From assembly GCA_964492425.1 (NCBI GenBank), contig CAZBKB010000014.1, positions 1 through 25,219 of the forward strand: a stretch of 25,219 nt of DNA, written 5' to 3'. The notes under the pieces were generated by a model. That model saw only the letters and a program-made list of their open reading frames with translations. It was not told the DNA's origin and did no database searches. This DNA comes from LBZV01 sp000993855. Lineage in GTDB: Bacteria; Patescibacteriota; Microgenomatia; Curtissbacterales; GWA2-41-24. How positions within the stretch are numbered: position 1 is the first letter of the stretch; every line of letters starts with the position of its first letter. Both the position numbers and the translations under genes were made by a program. Positions 1 through 5,812 of this stretch are shown in pieces.

Positions 1-325
1 CATCAAACCTTCCTCTATATTCTTTGGGCTGTCGTTTAAATCTTGGTAAAGACTCAAGATACGCTGCCTCAGTTAAACCTAATTCACTATGATATCCAAG
101 TTCAACAAATCTTGAAGCTTGACGCTGCCATTCGGCAGCCAGATTTAATTCAATAGGCTGTCTATTTTCAGCTTTTGAAGACTTTCTTGCAGGCTGTTCT
201 TTGGGGCCCGGATCTTTAATCTTGTGAGTCCTCATGATATGCTTAATGAGCTCTAATCCTTTTTGCTGGAGTGGGCCATGATTTTTAAGGTCTTTTCCCG
301 CTGCACGTATGCGTTCCATAACCAT
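1..325 (-). CDS. Unrecognised protein, C-terminus cut off by window edge
   Basis: An open frame runs from ATG at 325 leftward to the edge without a stop, giving about 108 residues. The N-terminus reads MVMERIRAAGKDLKNHG and is basic. Residues 38-55 are Lys/Pro/Ser-rich and look like a linker. After that comes a more hydrophobic, helical-looking part (LAAEWQRQASRFVELGYHS). I do not recognise the family. A consensus-like promoter (TTGACA, 18 bp, TAAAAT) lies directly upstream and predicts a start of transcription near 330, so the ATG at 325 or the in-frame ATG at 319 would be almost leaderless. The -35 box of this promoter belongs to the end of repeat copy 1. The gene is real in the sense of an intact promoter plus open frame; its function cannot be read from this fragment. 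Confidence 0.6.
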   Translation of the reverse strand, partial: MVMERIRAAGKDLKNHGPLQQKGLELIKHIMRTHKIKDPGPKEQPARKSSKAENRQPIELNLAAEWQRQASRFVELGYHSELGLTEAAYLESLPRFKRQPKEYRGRFD

Positions 326-336
326 ATTAAGTGCGG

Positions 337-366
337 ATTTTACACCCCTATAGGTCTATTTGTCAA
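337..366 (-). promoter_or_regulatory. Promoter of the left-edge gene
   Basis: On the minus strand TTGACA (366-361) and TAAAAT (342-337) are separated by 18 bp. The predicted start of transcription is near 330, five bases before the ATG at 325. The -35 hexamer is the terminal part of repeat copy 1. Confidence 0.65.
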
Positions 367-452
367 GGGCTGTGGCCTTGGGATCTTTAAGTTATTTTAC
401 TTTATGATTCGCTGCTGATGCGTTTTTGAAAAAAAAGTGGCGGTTTTTTTTT
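361..452 (+). repeat. Dispersed repeat, copy 1, with terminator-like hairpin
   Basis: This stretch aligns with 1506-1599 over about 85 bp in the same orientation. Shared blocks include TGTCAAG at the left end, ATTTTACTTTATG in the middle and AAAAAGTGGCGG followed by a T-run at the right end. Near the right end CGCTGC (410-415) can pair with GTGGCG (437-442), and an inner T-run pairs with an A-run. The partner in copy 2 is CGCCGC, so the change keeps pairing through a G-U wobble. Read on the plus strand it looks like a Rho-independent terminator, but no plus-strand gene is seen to its left. The stop codon of the PIN gene sits in its T-run. Confidence 0.75.
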
Positions 453-870
453 ATTTGGTTTTTTGATAGAAAATATCCAGAAAGTTCTTGGCACTCACTA
501 TTTTTATGCCTTTGAATTTTTCAATAGCAAGGACGTGTTTTATGTCTCCAGAAACGATATAGTTGGCTTTTAATTCTTGTGCGCATTCAAGGATTTTATT
601 GTCGCTAGGGTCGGCTTTGATTACCGAAAGCCTCTTTTTGGGTTTGACGATATTTGCGAATTTTGAAATTCCCTCAATGACTTCTTGTATTTCCTGATTT
701 GTCCATTTAAATTTATCTTTTAATTTTTTTGCAATTTCCAGCAAGATATCGCTTGATGTAACAAGTTCAACCTCTTTTTCTCTTGCCAGTTCCATGCAAG
801 TTCTGGGGTTGCCGCCAAAAATAATGCCCGAAATGTAAATATTTGTGTCGAAAACGACTTTAGGTTTCAT
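451..870 (-). CDS. PIN-domain toxin of a toxin-antitoxin pair
   Basis: This 139-residue protein resembles the PIN-family putative toxins of the COG1569 type, which are metal-dependent endoribonucleases. Acidic residues expected in a PIN active site are visible: D8 in VVFDTN, E45 in LLEIAKK, D87/D90 in the DPSDNKILE segment, and D109 in YIVSGDIKH. Length fits the family. Its ATG at 870 lies inside the last codons of the upstream RHH gene; the frames overlap by 11 bases (ATGAAACCTAA), typical of a co-translated antitoxin-toxin pair. No Shine-Dalgarno sequence precedes it, so coupling to RHH translation is likely. The stop codon lies directly against repeat copy 1. The family call is firm; the RNA target is unknown. 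Confidence 0.88.
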   Translation of the reverse strand: MKPKVVFDTNIYISGIIFGGNPRTCMELAREKEVELVTSSDILLEIAKKLKDKFKWTNQEIQEVIEGISKFANIVKPKKRLSVIKADPSDNKILECAQELKANYIVSGDIKHVLAIEKFKGIKIVSAKNFLDIFYQKTK

Positions 871-1105
871 GGAGGATTTTATCTATATCCTCCTCAGAGG
901 TTATTTTAAAAGCGGCCTTAGTTTTTGCGCCCTTTTTATAAATTCTTTGCCAACGTTCTTCTTCCGATATCTGGTCAATCAGCGATGCTATAAATGCACT
1001 TCTTGACTGGCCTCGGATCATCCTTTCCTTTTCAAGTTTTTTAACTATTGGCTTTGGTAGCGAAACTGAGATTACCTCAGTTACGTTTCGCTGGATATTT
1101 GTCAT
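860..1105 (-). CDS. Ribbon-helix-helix (CopG-type) antitoxin
   Basis: This 81-residue protein has an N-terminal ribbon-helix-helix pattern: a beta strand VTEVISVSLPKPIVKKLE followed by two helices (KKLEKERMIRG and SRSAFIASLIDQI). Such proteins bind DNA as dimers and usually repress their own operon while neutralising the toxin. The C-terminal half is charged and probably wraps the PIN toxin encoded next. A near-perfect promoter (TTGACA, 17 bp, TACTAT) ends eight bases before the ATG, which puts transcription start at about position +1 to +3 of the codon, a leaderless arrangement. The ATG also overlaps the stop codon of the alaS-like fragment (ATGA). Start chosen because it fits this promoter. 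Confidence 0.85.
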   Translation of the reverse strand: MTNIQRNVTEVISVSLPKPIVKKLEKERMIRGQSRSAFIASLIDQISEEERWQRIYKKGAKTKAAFKITSEEDIDKILHET

Positions 1106-1212
1106 ACACTGTAATAGTACCTTTTCCGTCTATCTTTGTCAATGATATCAGTTTTATGCTCCCGATCCTGGAAAAATTTTAAATATTTCTGCCGAAGTTC
1201 GGTGGATGTCAT
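1102..1212 (-). pseudogene. alaS: Remnant of the 5' end of alanyl-tRNA synthetase
   Basis: This 36-codon frame is too short for routine gene calling. It starts MTSTELRQKYLKFFQDREHK, which closely follows the start of bacterial AlaRS (pattern TSxELRxxFLxFFxxxGHK, as remembered from the E. coli and Bacillus proteins). After residue 20 the similarity stops: the expected proline/serine-rich SSSLVP segment is replaced by charged residues, and a TGA follows. The TGA overlaps the ATG of the RHH gene (ATGA). The break lies about ten bases before the -35 box of the RHH/PIN promoter. An extended -10 promoter still precedes it. I read it as a truncated alaS left where the toxin-antitoxin module joined; it might now act as a leader peptide. 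An unrelated small gene is less likely given the N-terminal match. Confidence 0.6.
1114..1142 (-). promoter_or_regulatory. Promoter of the RHH/PIN operon
   Basis: TTGACA (1142-1137) and TACTAT (1119-1114) are separated by exactly 17 bp. Predicted transcription start is 1105-1107, on or just before the RHH start codon at 1105. Confidence 0.8.
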
Positions 1213-1221
1213 TTGAGAATA

Positions 1222-1230
1222 ATTATAGCA
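1222..1230 (-). promoter_or_regulatory. Extended -10 promoter before the alaS remnant
   Basis: The minus strand shows TGC directly followed by TATAAT (1227-1222), an extended -10 element without a clear -35. Predicted start of transcription is near 1215, three bases before the ATG at 1212. Confidence 0.55.
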
Positions 1231-1505
1231 AGAAAATAATTTTAGAAGGCTAATTGACCTTACGAATTTGGATATCTAATTAAGTAAAAATGTTAGATTT
1301 CTCCCTAGTTGGTAGGTACCTTTTAGGGGTTCAACCCCTTCAGGGCCCCTTTAGGAAGGCTATTAACACGAAGATTTAGAGAAAGTGGCACGCTTAGTAT
1401 ATATAAACGTGATCACTGCCCAATAATTTTAATAATAGCAATTTGTGCTTCACAAGGTAAGTTATTGCTTTTTGCAACAGGTACTGCAGTTGACTATGGG
1501 TTACT
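1231..1505. other. Non-coding stretch with one strong hairpin
   Basis: No convincing gene is seen on either strand. The stretch contains a GC-rich perfect hairpin, AGGGGTTCAACCCCT (1325-1339), followed by GGGCCC, and an 8-bp palindrome GTGATCAC (1409-1416). It lies between the alaS remnant and repeat copy 2 and may be old upstream DNA of alaS. Confidence 0.45.
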
Positions 1506-1599
1506 TGTCAAGCGGCGGCCGTAGCTTTGGGGTCTTTAAATTATTTTACTTTATGGTTCGCCGCCGAAGTGTTTTTTGAAGAAAAAGTGGCGGTTTTTT
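1506..1599 (+). repeat. Dispersed repeat, copy 2, with terminator-like hairpin
   Basis: This is the second long copy of the repeat seen at 361-452, in the same orientation. At the right end CGCCGC (1560-1565) pairs with GTGGCG (1587-1592), an inner T6 pairs with A5 across GAAG, and six Ts follow, the shape of an intrinsic terminator on the plus strand. At the left end the minus strand reads TTGACA, as in copy 1. It lies immediately upstream of the Phd/RelE promoter and so could insulate that operon. Confidence 0.78.
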
Positions 1600-1600
1600 G

Positions 1601-1630
1601 TTGACAAATGCGTAATGAATATGTTAATGT
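1601..1630 (+). promoter_or_regulatory. Likely promoter of the Phd/RelE operon
   Basis: TTGACA (1601-1606) directly follows the T-run of repeat copy 2. The -10 is weak: TAATGT (1625-1630) after a TG dinucleotide at 1622-1623, spacing 18 bp. Start of transcription would be near 1637. The word TAATG recurs several times here and could be part of an antitoxin operator. Confidence 0.45.
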
Positions 1631-1945
1631 ATGAGTAATATGTTTAATGCTTTGTCTTTACCGTTTATTGGTACACATGAACTTCGTCGTGATTTGACTA
1701 CGCTGCTTGCAAACGTAAAAAAGACCCACGAACCTGTAGTTATTACCAGCCAGGGTAAACCAACTGCTATTTTAACTTCTGTAGAAAATTACAATCAGTT
1801 ACAGGACATGATTGATGAACTTCAACTAGCAATTCGCGAACTTGCTGATCATGAATATATCAAAGAGTTGATTGTGGAAAAGAAAAAGATAAAGTCAGGC
1901 CGCGGAATTGCCGCAAAAGATCTATATAAACAACTTGGGATCTGA
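1631..1945 (+). CDS. Phd/YefM-family antitoxin
   Basis: The 104-residue product has the Phd/YefM signature: an N-terminal ELRRDLTTLLANV helix, then EPVVITSQGKPTAILTSVENY, the strand-turn-strand motif of the DNA-binding domain. Antitoxins of this family bind their own promoter and block a RelE/YoeB or Doc toxin. The C-terminal half is helical and charged, as expected for the toxin-binding part. The next gene begins two bases after its stop. The start is uncertain: ATG 1631 gives the longest frame, but the likely promoter places transcription start near 1637, so ATG 1640 (MFNALSLPFIG) may be used without a leader. Nothing looks broken. Confidence 0.87.
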   Translation: MSNMFNALSLPFIGTHELRRDLTTLLANVKKTHEPVVITSQGKPTAILTSVENYNQLQDMIDELQLAIRELADHEYIKELIVEKKKIKSGRGIAAKDLYKQLGI

Positions 1946-1947
1946 CT

Positions 1948-2208
1948 GTGTACAAAATCTTTTTTTCAACACGCGCCGCAAAATCCCTTAAAAAAATACC
2001 CAAATATTATCAAATAAAAATAAAGGATAAAATTGAAGAACTTTCTAATAATGCTCGTTTACATGGAACAATAAAATTAGTTGATTACCCTGTCGCTCAA
2101 TTTCGCCATCGTGTAGGTAACTACAGAATCCTGTTTGATATAGATGAGATTGAAAAGATTATTGAAATTTTGGATATTCGCAAAAGAGACGAGAAAACCT
2201 ACAGATAG
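1948..2208 (+). CDS. RelE/ParE-superfamily toxin
   Basis: This 86-residue protein has the RelE-fold pattern: an initial strand YKIFFSTRAAKSLKKIP, two helices, then the core strands FRHRVGNYRILFDID and IIEILDIRKRDEKTYR. Conserved basic residues in RVGNYRI and the terminal RKRDEKTYR resemble RelE toxins, which cut mRNA in the ribosomal A site. The start is GTG at 1948, two bases after the antitoxin stop; no other start fits the fold. It is followed by repeat copy 3, whose hairpin and T-run would end the operon. The superfamily is clear. RelE cannot be told from ParE by eye, although the terminal basic residues favour RelE. Confidence 0.87.
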   Translation: MYKIFFSTRAAKSLKKIPKYYQIKIKDKIEELSNNARLHGTIKLVDYPVAQFRHRVGNYRILFDIDEIEKIIEILDIRKRDEKTYR

Positions 2209-2220
2209 TTTTTCACTTTG

Positions 2221-2288
2221 AAATTATTAACGACGGGTCAGTTCTCCGCGCTAGTGTGTTTTTTGAAGAAAAAGCGGCGGCCCTTTTT
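2221..2288 (+). terminator. Dispersed repeat, copy 3 (degenerate), acting as terminator
   Basis: The right part contains the repeat core GTTTTTTGAAGAAAAAG followed by CGGCGG (2258-2280). CCGC (2246-2249) pairs with GCGG, the inner T-run pairs with the A-run, and a T-run follows, so a plus-strand terminator for the RelE gene is plausible. Left of the core only AAATTATT and scattered bases match copies 1 and 2. On the other strand the core is coding: it encodes the RRFFFKKH tail of the YtxH-like protein. Confidence 0.6.
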
Positions 2289-2630
2289 TTGGATTTCTTC
2301 AACCTGGGTAGGAATTTTTTCAGCGGACTCGACTACTTCATCTTTGATATCTTCAATCTGTTCTTTTACAGCTTGGGTCGCTTTGGGGATCTGTCTCTGA
2401 AATGCTTCTGATTTTTCCTCAATTTTTTCTTTAGCTTTACCAATTTCATCTCCAAGATTATCTAAAAGTTTCGAACTTTCTTTTAATAATTCGTCCTTGA
2501 TTTTACGACCGCTTTCGGTGGTGAACAGATAAGTCAAAATGGCACCAACCACAATTCCTGACAAAAATAAAGAGAAAGAATTATTAGGGCTTTTTTCTTG
2601 ATTATGGTTATGATTTTTCGCTTCGCTCAT
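2238..2630 (-). CDS. YtxH-like membrane protein
   Basis: The 130-residue protein has a hydrophilic start, one membrane segment at about residues 20-36 (SLFLSGIVVGAILTYLF), the TTESGRKIKDELLK motif typical of YtxH (gas-vesicle GvpP-like) proteins, and a long amphipathic charged helix that could form a coiled coil. The function of this family is poorly known; envelope stress or cell-surface organisation is usually suggested. It overlaps the upstream DUF948-like gene by 23 bases, so the two are co-expressed. The last 13 codons (RRFFFKKHTSAEN region) are written by repeat copy 3, so the natural C-terminus may have been replaced. No separate terminator on this strand is seen. Confidence 0.75.
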   Translation of the reverse strand: MSEAKNHNHNQEKSPNNSFSLFLSGIVVGAILTYLFTTESGRKIKDELLKESSKLLDNLGDEIGKAKEKIEEKSEAFQRQIPKATQAVKEQIEDIKDEVVESAEKIPTQVEEIQKKGRRFFFKKHTSAEN

Positions 2631-2889
2631 GTTTCGTTTCCCCCGTTATCTTTTTTATGATATGAGCGATGCCAGCTCCAGCCGTGACAGCTGTAAATAG
2701 ATTGCCAGCAGTCTCGATCGGTTTTTTAACTTGAGAGACAATATTGTCTGCATCATCCATAAGTTTGTTTGCCTTTTTTAAAGTTTTTCTCAAATCCTTT
2801 AGGGTTAGAAATGCTTGTAAACCTACAGCTACCAGAAAAATGACTAGCACTATTATTGAAGATAAAAGAATTGCTTGTGTTAAATCCAT
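2608..2889 (-). CDS. DUF948-like small membrane protein
   Basis: This 93-residue protein has one N-terminal membrane helix (about residues 8-28) followed by a charged helical region (LKDLRKTLKKANKLMDDAD) and a short glycine/alanine hydrophobic stretch. That arrangement matches the DUF948 family, which is often encoded beside YtxH-like proteins, as here. The two may form a membrane-bound coiled-coil pair; that is inference. A strong promoter lies at 2950-2978, giving a leader of about 54 bases that contains a stable hairpin. The gene follows the rodZ-like gene with a gap of about 140 bases and has its own promoter. Confidence 0.65.
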   Translation of the reverse strand: MDLTQAILLSSIIVLVIFLVAVGLQAFLTLKDLRKTLKKANKLMDDADNIVSQVKKPIETAGNLFTAVTAGAGIAHIIKKITGETKHERSEKS

Positions 2890-2906
2890 GGTCGAGTCTA
2901 ACCCGA

Positions 2907-2930
2907 CCCAAGCCCGTTTTGCGGGTTGGG
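2907..2930 (-). promoter_or_regulatory. Stable hairpin in the leader of the DUF948-like gene
   Basis: CCCAA plus CCCG (2907-2911, 2913-2916) pair with CGGG plus TTGGG (2922-2930) with one bulged base and a 5-base loop. The hairpin lies between the predicted transcription start (about 2943) and the ATG at 2889. No T-run follows, so it is more likely a leader structure than a terminator. Confidence 0.5.
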
Positions 2931-2949
2931 CAGTTTATTAGTACCAAAA

Positions 2950-2978
2950 TGTATACTTCAATGGAGTTACTTTGTCAA
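2950..2978 (-). promoter_or_regulatory. Promoter of the DUF948-like/YtxH-like pair
   Basis: TTGACA (2978-2973) and TATACA (2955-2950) are separated by 17 bp. Predicted start of transcription is about 2943. Confidence 0.75.
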
Positions 2979-3026
2979 TCCTTTGCCCATTTGAAAGATT
3001 CAGGGAAAGCAAGCTCAGGGATAAAT

Positions 3027-3650
3027 TTATTCGATTAGTCGAATTTCACGAGTCAGTTTATTTTTTGGAGAAAGTCGGAAAGAAGCAACGATCTCAATTG
3101 TGTTTTTGCCTTTATTTAATAGGAATTGATGCGAAAAATTACCTGAGGAATCTACCGCAATAAACTGGCCATTAATTGATACTGTTGCGTCTTTTTCTGT
3201 TTTCCCCTCTATCTGAATTGCAGGTGTTGAAGTTGTTTCGCTGCTTTTTGGATTGGTAATCTCAAGTTTTGGTGAGGAGAAAATGGAGGAATATTGAACA
3301 GCTATGTAAATTAAAAATGCCATAACAGCAATGGCAAAAATAGTGTTGGTAATTTTGTTAGGGGTTATAAAGAAGCGTTTTTCTTTTTTTAGGCGTGAAT
3401 GTTGAGGGTATTTAGTTTCATCATAATCCCTTCTATAAAGCGCAAGTACGTAATTGGGGTCTAAATTGAGATACTCTGCATAATTTTTTATATAGCCTTT
3501 AATAAATGCGGGTTCCGGCAAATCGTTCCAGTTTTCTGCCTCAAGCGCTTCGAGATGCTCCCTTTTAACTCTGAGATCATGTGCGACCTTATCCAGAGAT
3601 ATTTTTTTCTTCTTTCTAGTGGAAAGAACAAGGTCGCCAAATTTTTGCAT
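3027..3650 (-). CDS. RodZ-like membrane-anchored helix-turn-helix protein
   Basis: The 207-residue protein has three parts. Residues 1-75 form an Xre/RodZ-type HTH (STRKKKKISLDKVAHDLRVK, LEAEN, LPEPAFIKGYIKNYAEYLNLDP). A basic linker leads to a single membrane helix at about 101-122. Residues 125-207 look like a compact beta domain outside the membrane (PAIQIEGKTEKDATVSINGQ), similar in style to Ig-like or glucodextranase-B modules. RodZ links MreB to the envelope during cell elongation; whether this lineage uses it with MreB cannot be told here. The LPxPAFIKGYIKNYA pattern is characteristic of RodZ. The gene starts six bases after the ftsK stop, so the two form an operon. Confidence 0.8.
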   Translation of the reverse strand: MQKFGDLVLSTRKKKKISLDKVAHDLRVKREHLEALEAENWNDLPEPAFIKGYIKNYAEYLNLDPNYVLALYRRDYDETKYPQHSRLKKEKRFFITPNKITNTIFAIAVMAFLIYIAVQYSSIFSSPKLEITNPKSSETTSTPAIQIEGKTEKDATVSINGQFIAVDSSGNFSHQFLLNKGKNTIEIVASFRLSPKNKLTREIRLIE

Positions 3651-3656
3651 AAGGTT

Positions 3657-5771
3657 TTATTCCGCTGAAGCGTTACCCGCTTGAGCTTTTGCTTGAAAAT
3701 AGTCATTGGGATTTTTAACAAGCACATCGCGAGGTTTTGACCCTTCGCCTGGCCCTACTATACTTTCGCTTTCTAGCTCGTCCAATAGTCTAGCTGCTCT
3801 TGCGTACCCAATTCTTAATCTTCTTTGTAGCAGCGATGCCGATGCCCTGTCATATTGGCAAATTGTCCTTACTGCTTCTTCGAATAATTCGTCAGAAGCA
3901 CCACTCCCACCAACACCCGCCTTCATCCTGCCAACCGGCATCTGAGTTACTTCCTCAGTGTATTCGGGTGTAATTCCAGACCGCTTTAGGAAACCAATAA
4001 GATTTCTAAGTTCTGTATCGGAAACGTAAACGCCTTGAATTCTCATTGGTTTTGATGCGTCTGGAGGGACATAAAGCATATCGCCTTTTCCTAAAAGTTT
4101 TTCAGCGCCGGGCTGGTCAATAATAACACGTGAGTCAATCATAGATGACACGTTAAAGGCAATACGGCAAGGAATGTTTGCCTTAATTAGGCCGGTTATG
4201 ACATCGACCGAGGGCCTTTGAGTTGCCAAAACTAAATGGATGCCTGTTGCCCTCGCCATAGCAGCGATACGAACAACACAATCCTCAACTTCAACCGGTG
4301 CAAATTCCATAAGATTATGGAGCTCGTCGATGACAATAACAATGTACGGCAGTGCTTGGAATCCGGATAATTCGTTGTAATTGGCAATATTTCTTACCTG
4401 AGCTCCATGGAAAAGTTTGTAACGCCTGTCCATTTCGGCAATTGCCCATTTAAGAGCAGAAAGAATTTTATCGGTTTCTATAATAACCGGTGTCAGAAGA
4501 TGTGGGATATCATTATAGTCAGTTAGCTCCACCCGCTTGGGATCTACAAGGATCAGTTTAACCTCTTGAGGGCTAGCCCTAAACAAGATGGTGGAAATAA
4601 GTGCGTTCATGAGAACGGATTTCCCGGAACCGGTTGTTCCGGCGATGAGCACGTGCGGCATTTTGGTAATATCAGTAATGATTGGATTTCCGGACACGTC
4701 CATACCAAGGCCTATTGCCAGTTTGGATTTATTTGATCGCATAACATCGTTTGAGAGAATGCTTTTAAGACTAACCATTTCAGGAGAAATGTTAGGTATT
4801 TCGATTCCAACTAGGGATTTGCCCGGAATAGGCGCCTCTATCCTAACATTACCTGTTGGGGTTGCTAGGGCAAGAGCTAAATCGTTTTGAAGGGTAAGTA
4901 TTTTTGCAAGCCTTGTTCCGCTGGGTATTTCAAGAGCGTATTGGGTAACCGTTGGTCCTAGATTCACCTCTATAACTTTGGCAGTTATTCCGAAGCTTTC
5001 CAGGGTTTTTTCTATAACATGAGCATTTTGTTTTAGATTGCCGCGATTTGCCGTACCTTTAACATCGTTCAAAAGAGAAAGTGGGGGATATTGCCAGATC
5101 CTGTTTTGTCCTGGCGAGTTAACTACAGGATTTTGTGACAGGCCTTCTGGTTGTAGTCGTGTATCACTTAGGCTTCTTAGAGGTTTTCCTTTTGTTGTTA
5201 CGCCTGCTGCCGATCGAGTAATAAAGCCTGGATGTTCGGCAAAAGGTATTCTTTTGCGCATTACTTTTATGATTGATACTACTTTTTTATAAAATAAGGT
5301 AATTGATGCAAGTACTTGGTCCGGGCTTGTGTTGGTTGCAATAATAACCGACGATACCAAGGCAAAAAGTAAAACAAAAAAGGCTCCAGCAGCTGTTAGA
5401 AGAGATTGAAAAGTTGACCAAATAGCAATTCCAACTGAACCAGAAAGCTCTTTTGAAAATGGTGAAAGCAGTGCAATAAACGACAGAATTGCTGTAAGAA
5501 ATCCTATGTATATATTGGGTTTTGTAAGTTTAAATTTAAAAGCGAGTAGCGGTAGAGCAGTGAGTACTGTTAAAAATGGTATAAGAAATATGCCCGCACC
5601 AAAGTATCCAAAGATCATTTTGCGAAGAGTTAGAAGAAGGCCTGTACTAGTGAAAATAGAAAGAAACATTAAGATTGATAAAACCAAAAAGCCGATACCC
5701 ATTATTGAGAGAATAGCTTTTTTTTCTAAATGAATTGGTGGTGTTTTGCCCCTTCTTCTATATCTTTTCAT
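3657..5771 (-). CDS. ftsK: DNA translocase FtsK/SpoIIIE
   Basis: FtsK pumps DNA through the closing division septum and helps resolve chromosome dimers. This 704-residue protein has four hydrophobic membrane segments in about residues 17-145, a short variable linker (about 150-235), and the motor domain. Walker A is GTTGSGKS (378-385) and Walker B is IVIVIDE (477-483). The segment VKLILVDPKRVEL and the later ATQRPSVDVITGLIKANIPCRIAF are typical FtsK motor motifs. The C-terminal 60 residues (AVRTICQYDRASASLLQRR onward) form the gamma winged helix that reads KOPS-type sequences. The long Pro/Gln linker of E. coli FtsK is missing, so the architecture is closer to SpoIIIE. A -10 box lies at 5783-5788; upstream is a tandem palindromic array. 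Confidence 0.96.
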   Translation of the reverse strand: MKRYRRRGKTPPIHLEKKAILSIMGIGFLVLSILMFLSIFTSTGLLLTLRKMIFGYFGAGIFLIPFLTVLTALPLLAFKFKLTKPNIYIGFLTAILSFIALLSPFSKELSGSVGIAIWSTFQSLLTAAGAFFVLLFALVSSVIIATNTSPDQVLASITLFYKKVVSIIKVMRKRIPFAEHPGFITRSAAGVTTKGKPLRSLSDTRLQPEGLSQNPVVNSPGQNRIWQYPPLSLLNDVKGTANRGNLKQNAHVIEKTLESFGITAKVIEVNLGPTVTQYALEIPSGTRLAKILTLQNDLALALATPTGNVRIEAPIPGKSLVGIEIPNISPEMVSLKSILSNDVMRSNKSKLAIGLGMDVSGNPIITDITKMPHVLIAGTTGSGKSVLMNALISTILFRASPQEVKLILVDPKRVELTDYNDIPHLLTPVIIETDKILSALKWAIAEMDRRYKLFHGAQVRNIANYNELSGFQALPYIVIVIDELHNLMEFAPVEVEDCVVRIAAMARATGIHLVLATQRPSVDVITGLIKANIPCRIAFNVSSMIDSRVIIDQPGAEKLLGKGDMLYVPPDASKPMRIQGVYVSDTELRNLIGFLKRSGITPEYTEEVTQMPVGRMKAGVGGSGASDELFEEAVRTICQYDRASASLLQRRLRIGYARAARLLDELESESIVGPGEGSKPRDVLVKNPNDYFQAKAQAGNASAE

Positions 5772-5782
5772 CCGGCTTTAGT

Positions 5783-5788
5783 ATTGTA
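5783..5788 (-). promoter_or_regulatory. -10 box before ftsK
   Basis: TACAAT (5788-5783) would start transcription near 5776, five bases before the ATG. At the proper distance upstream no good -35 is visible (TAGCAT). Instead the palindromic tandem array begins at 5813. Confidence 0.45.
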
Positions 5789-5812
5789 CATCAATAAAAA
5801 TGTAAATGCTAT

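Noticed and set aside
1325..1339. GGGGTTCAACCCC as the T-arm of a tRNA
   Set aside because: No acceptor, D-arm or anticodon arm can be built around it; it is a simple hairpin.
3029..3044. Hairpin ATTCGA/TCGAAT at the end of the RodZ-like gene as terminator
   Set aside because: It is short, AT-rich, lies partly in the coding region and is not followed by a T-run on the minus strand.
2753..3163. Several open frames on both strands around the DUF948-like gene and its promoter
   Set aside because: They overlap a real gene, its hairpin and its promoter in other frames and show no family resemblance.
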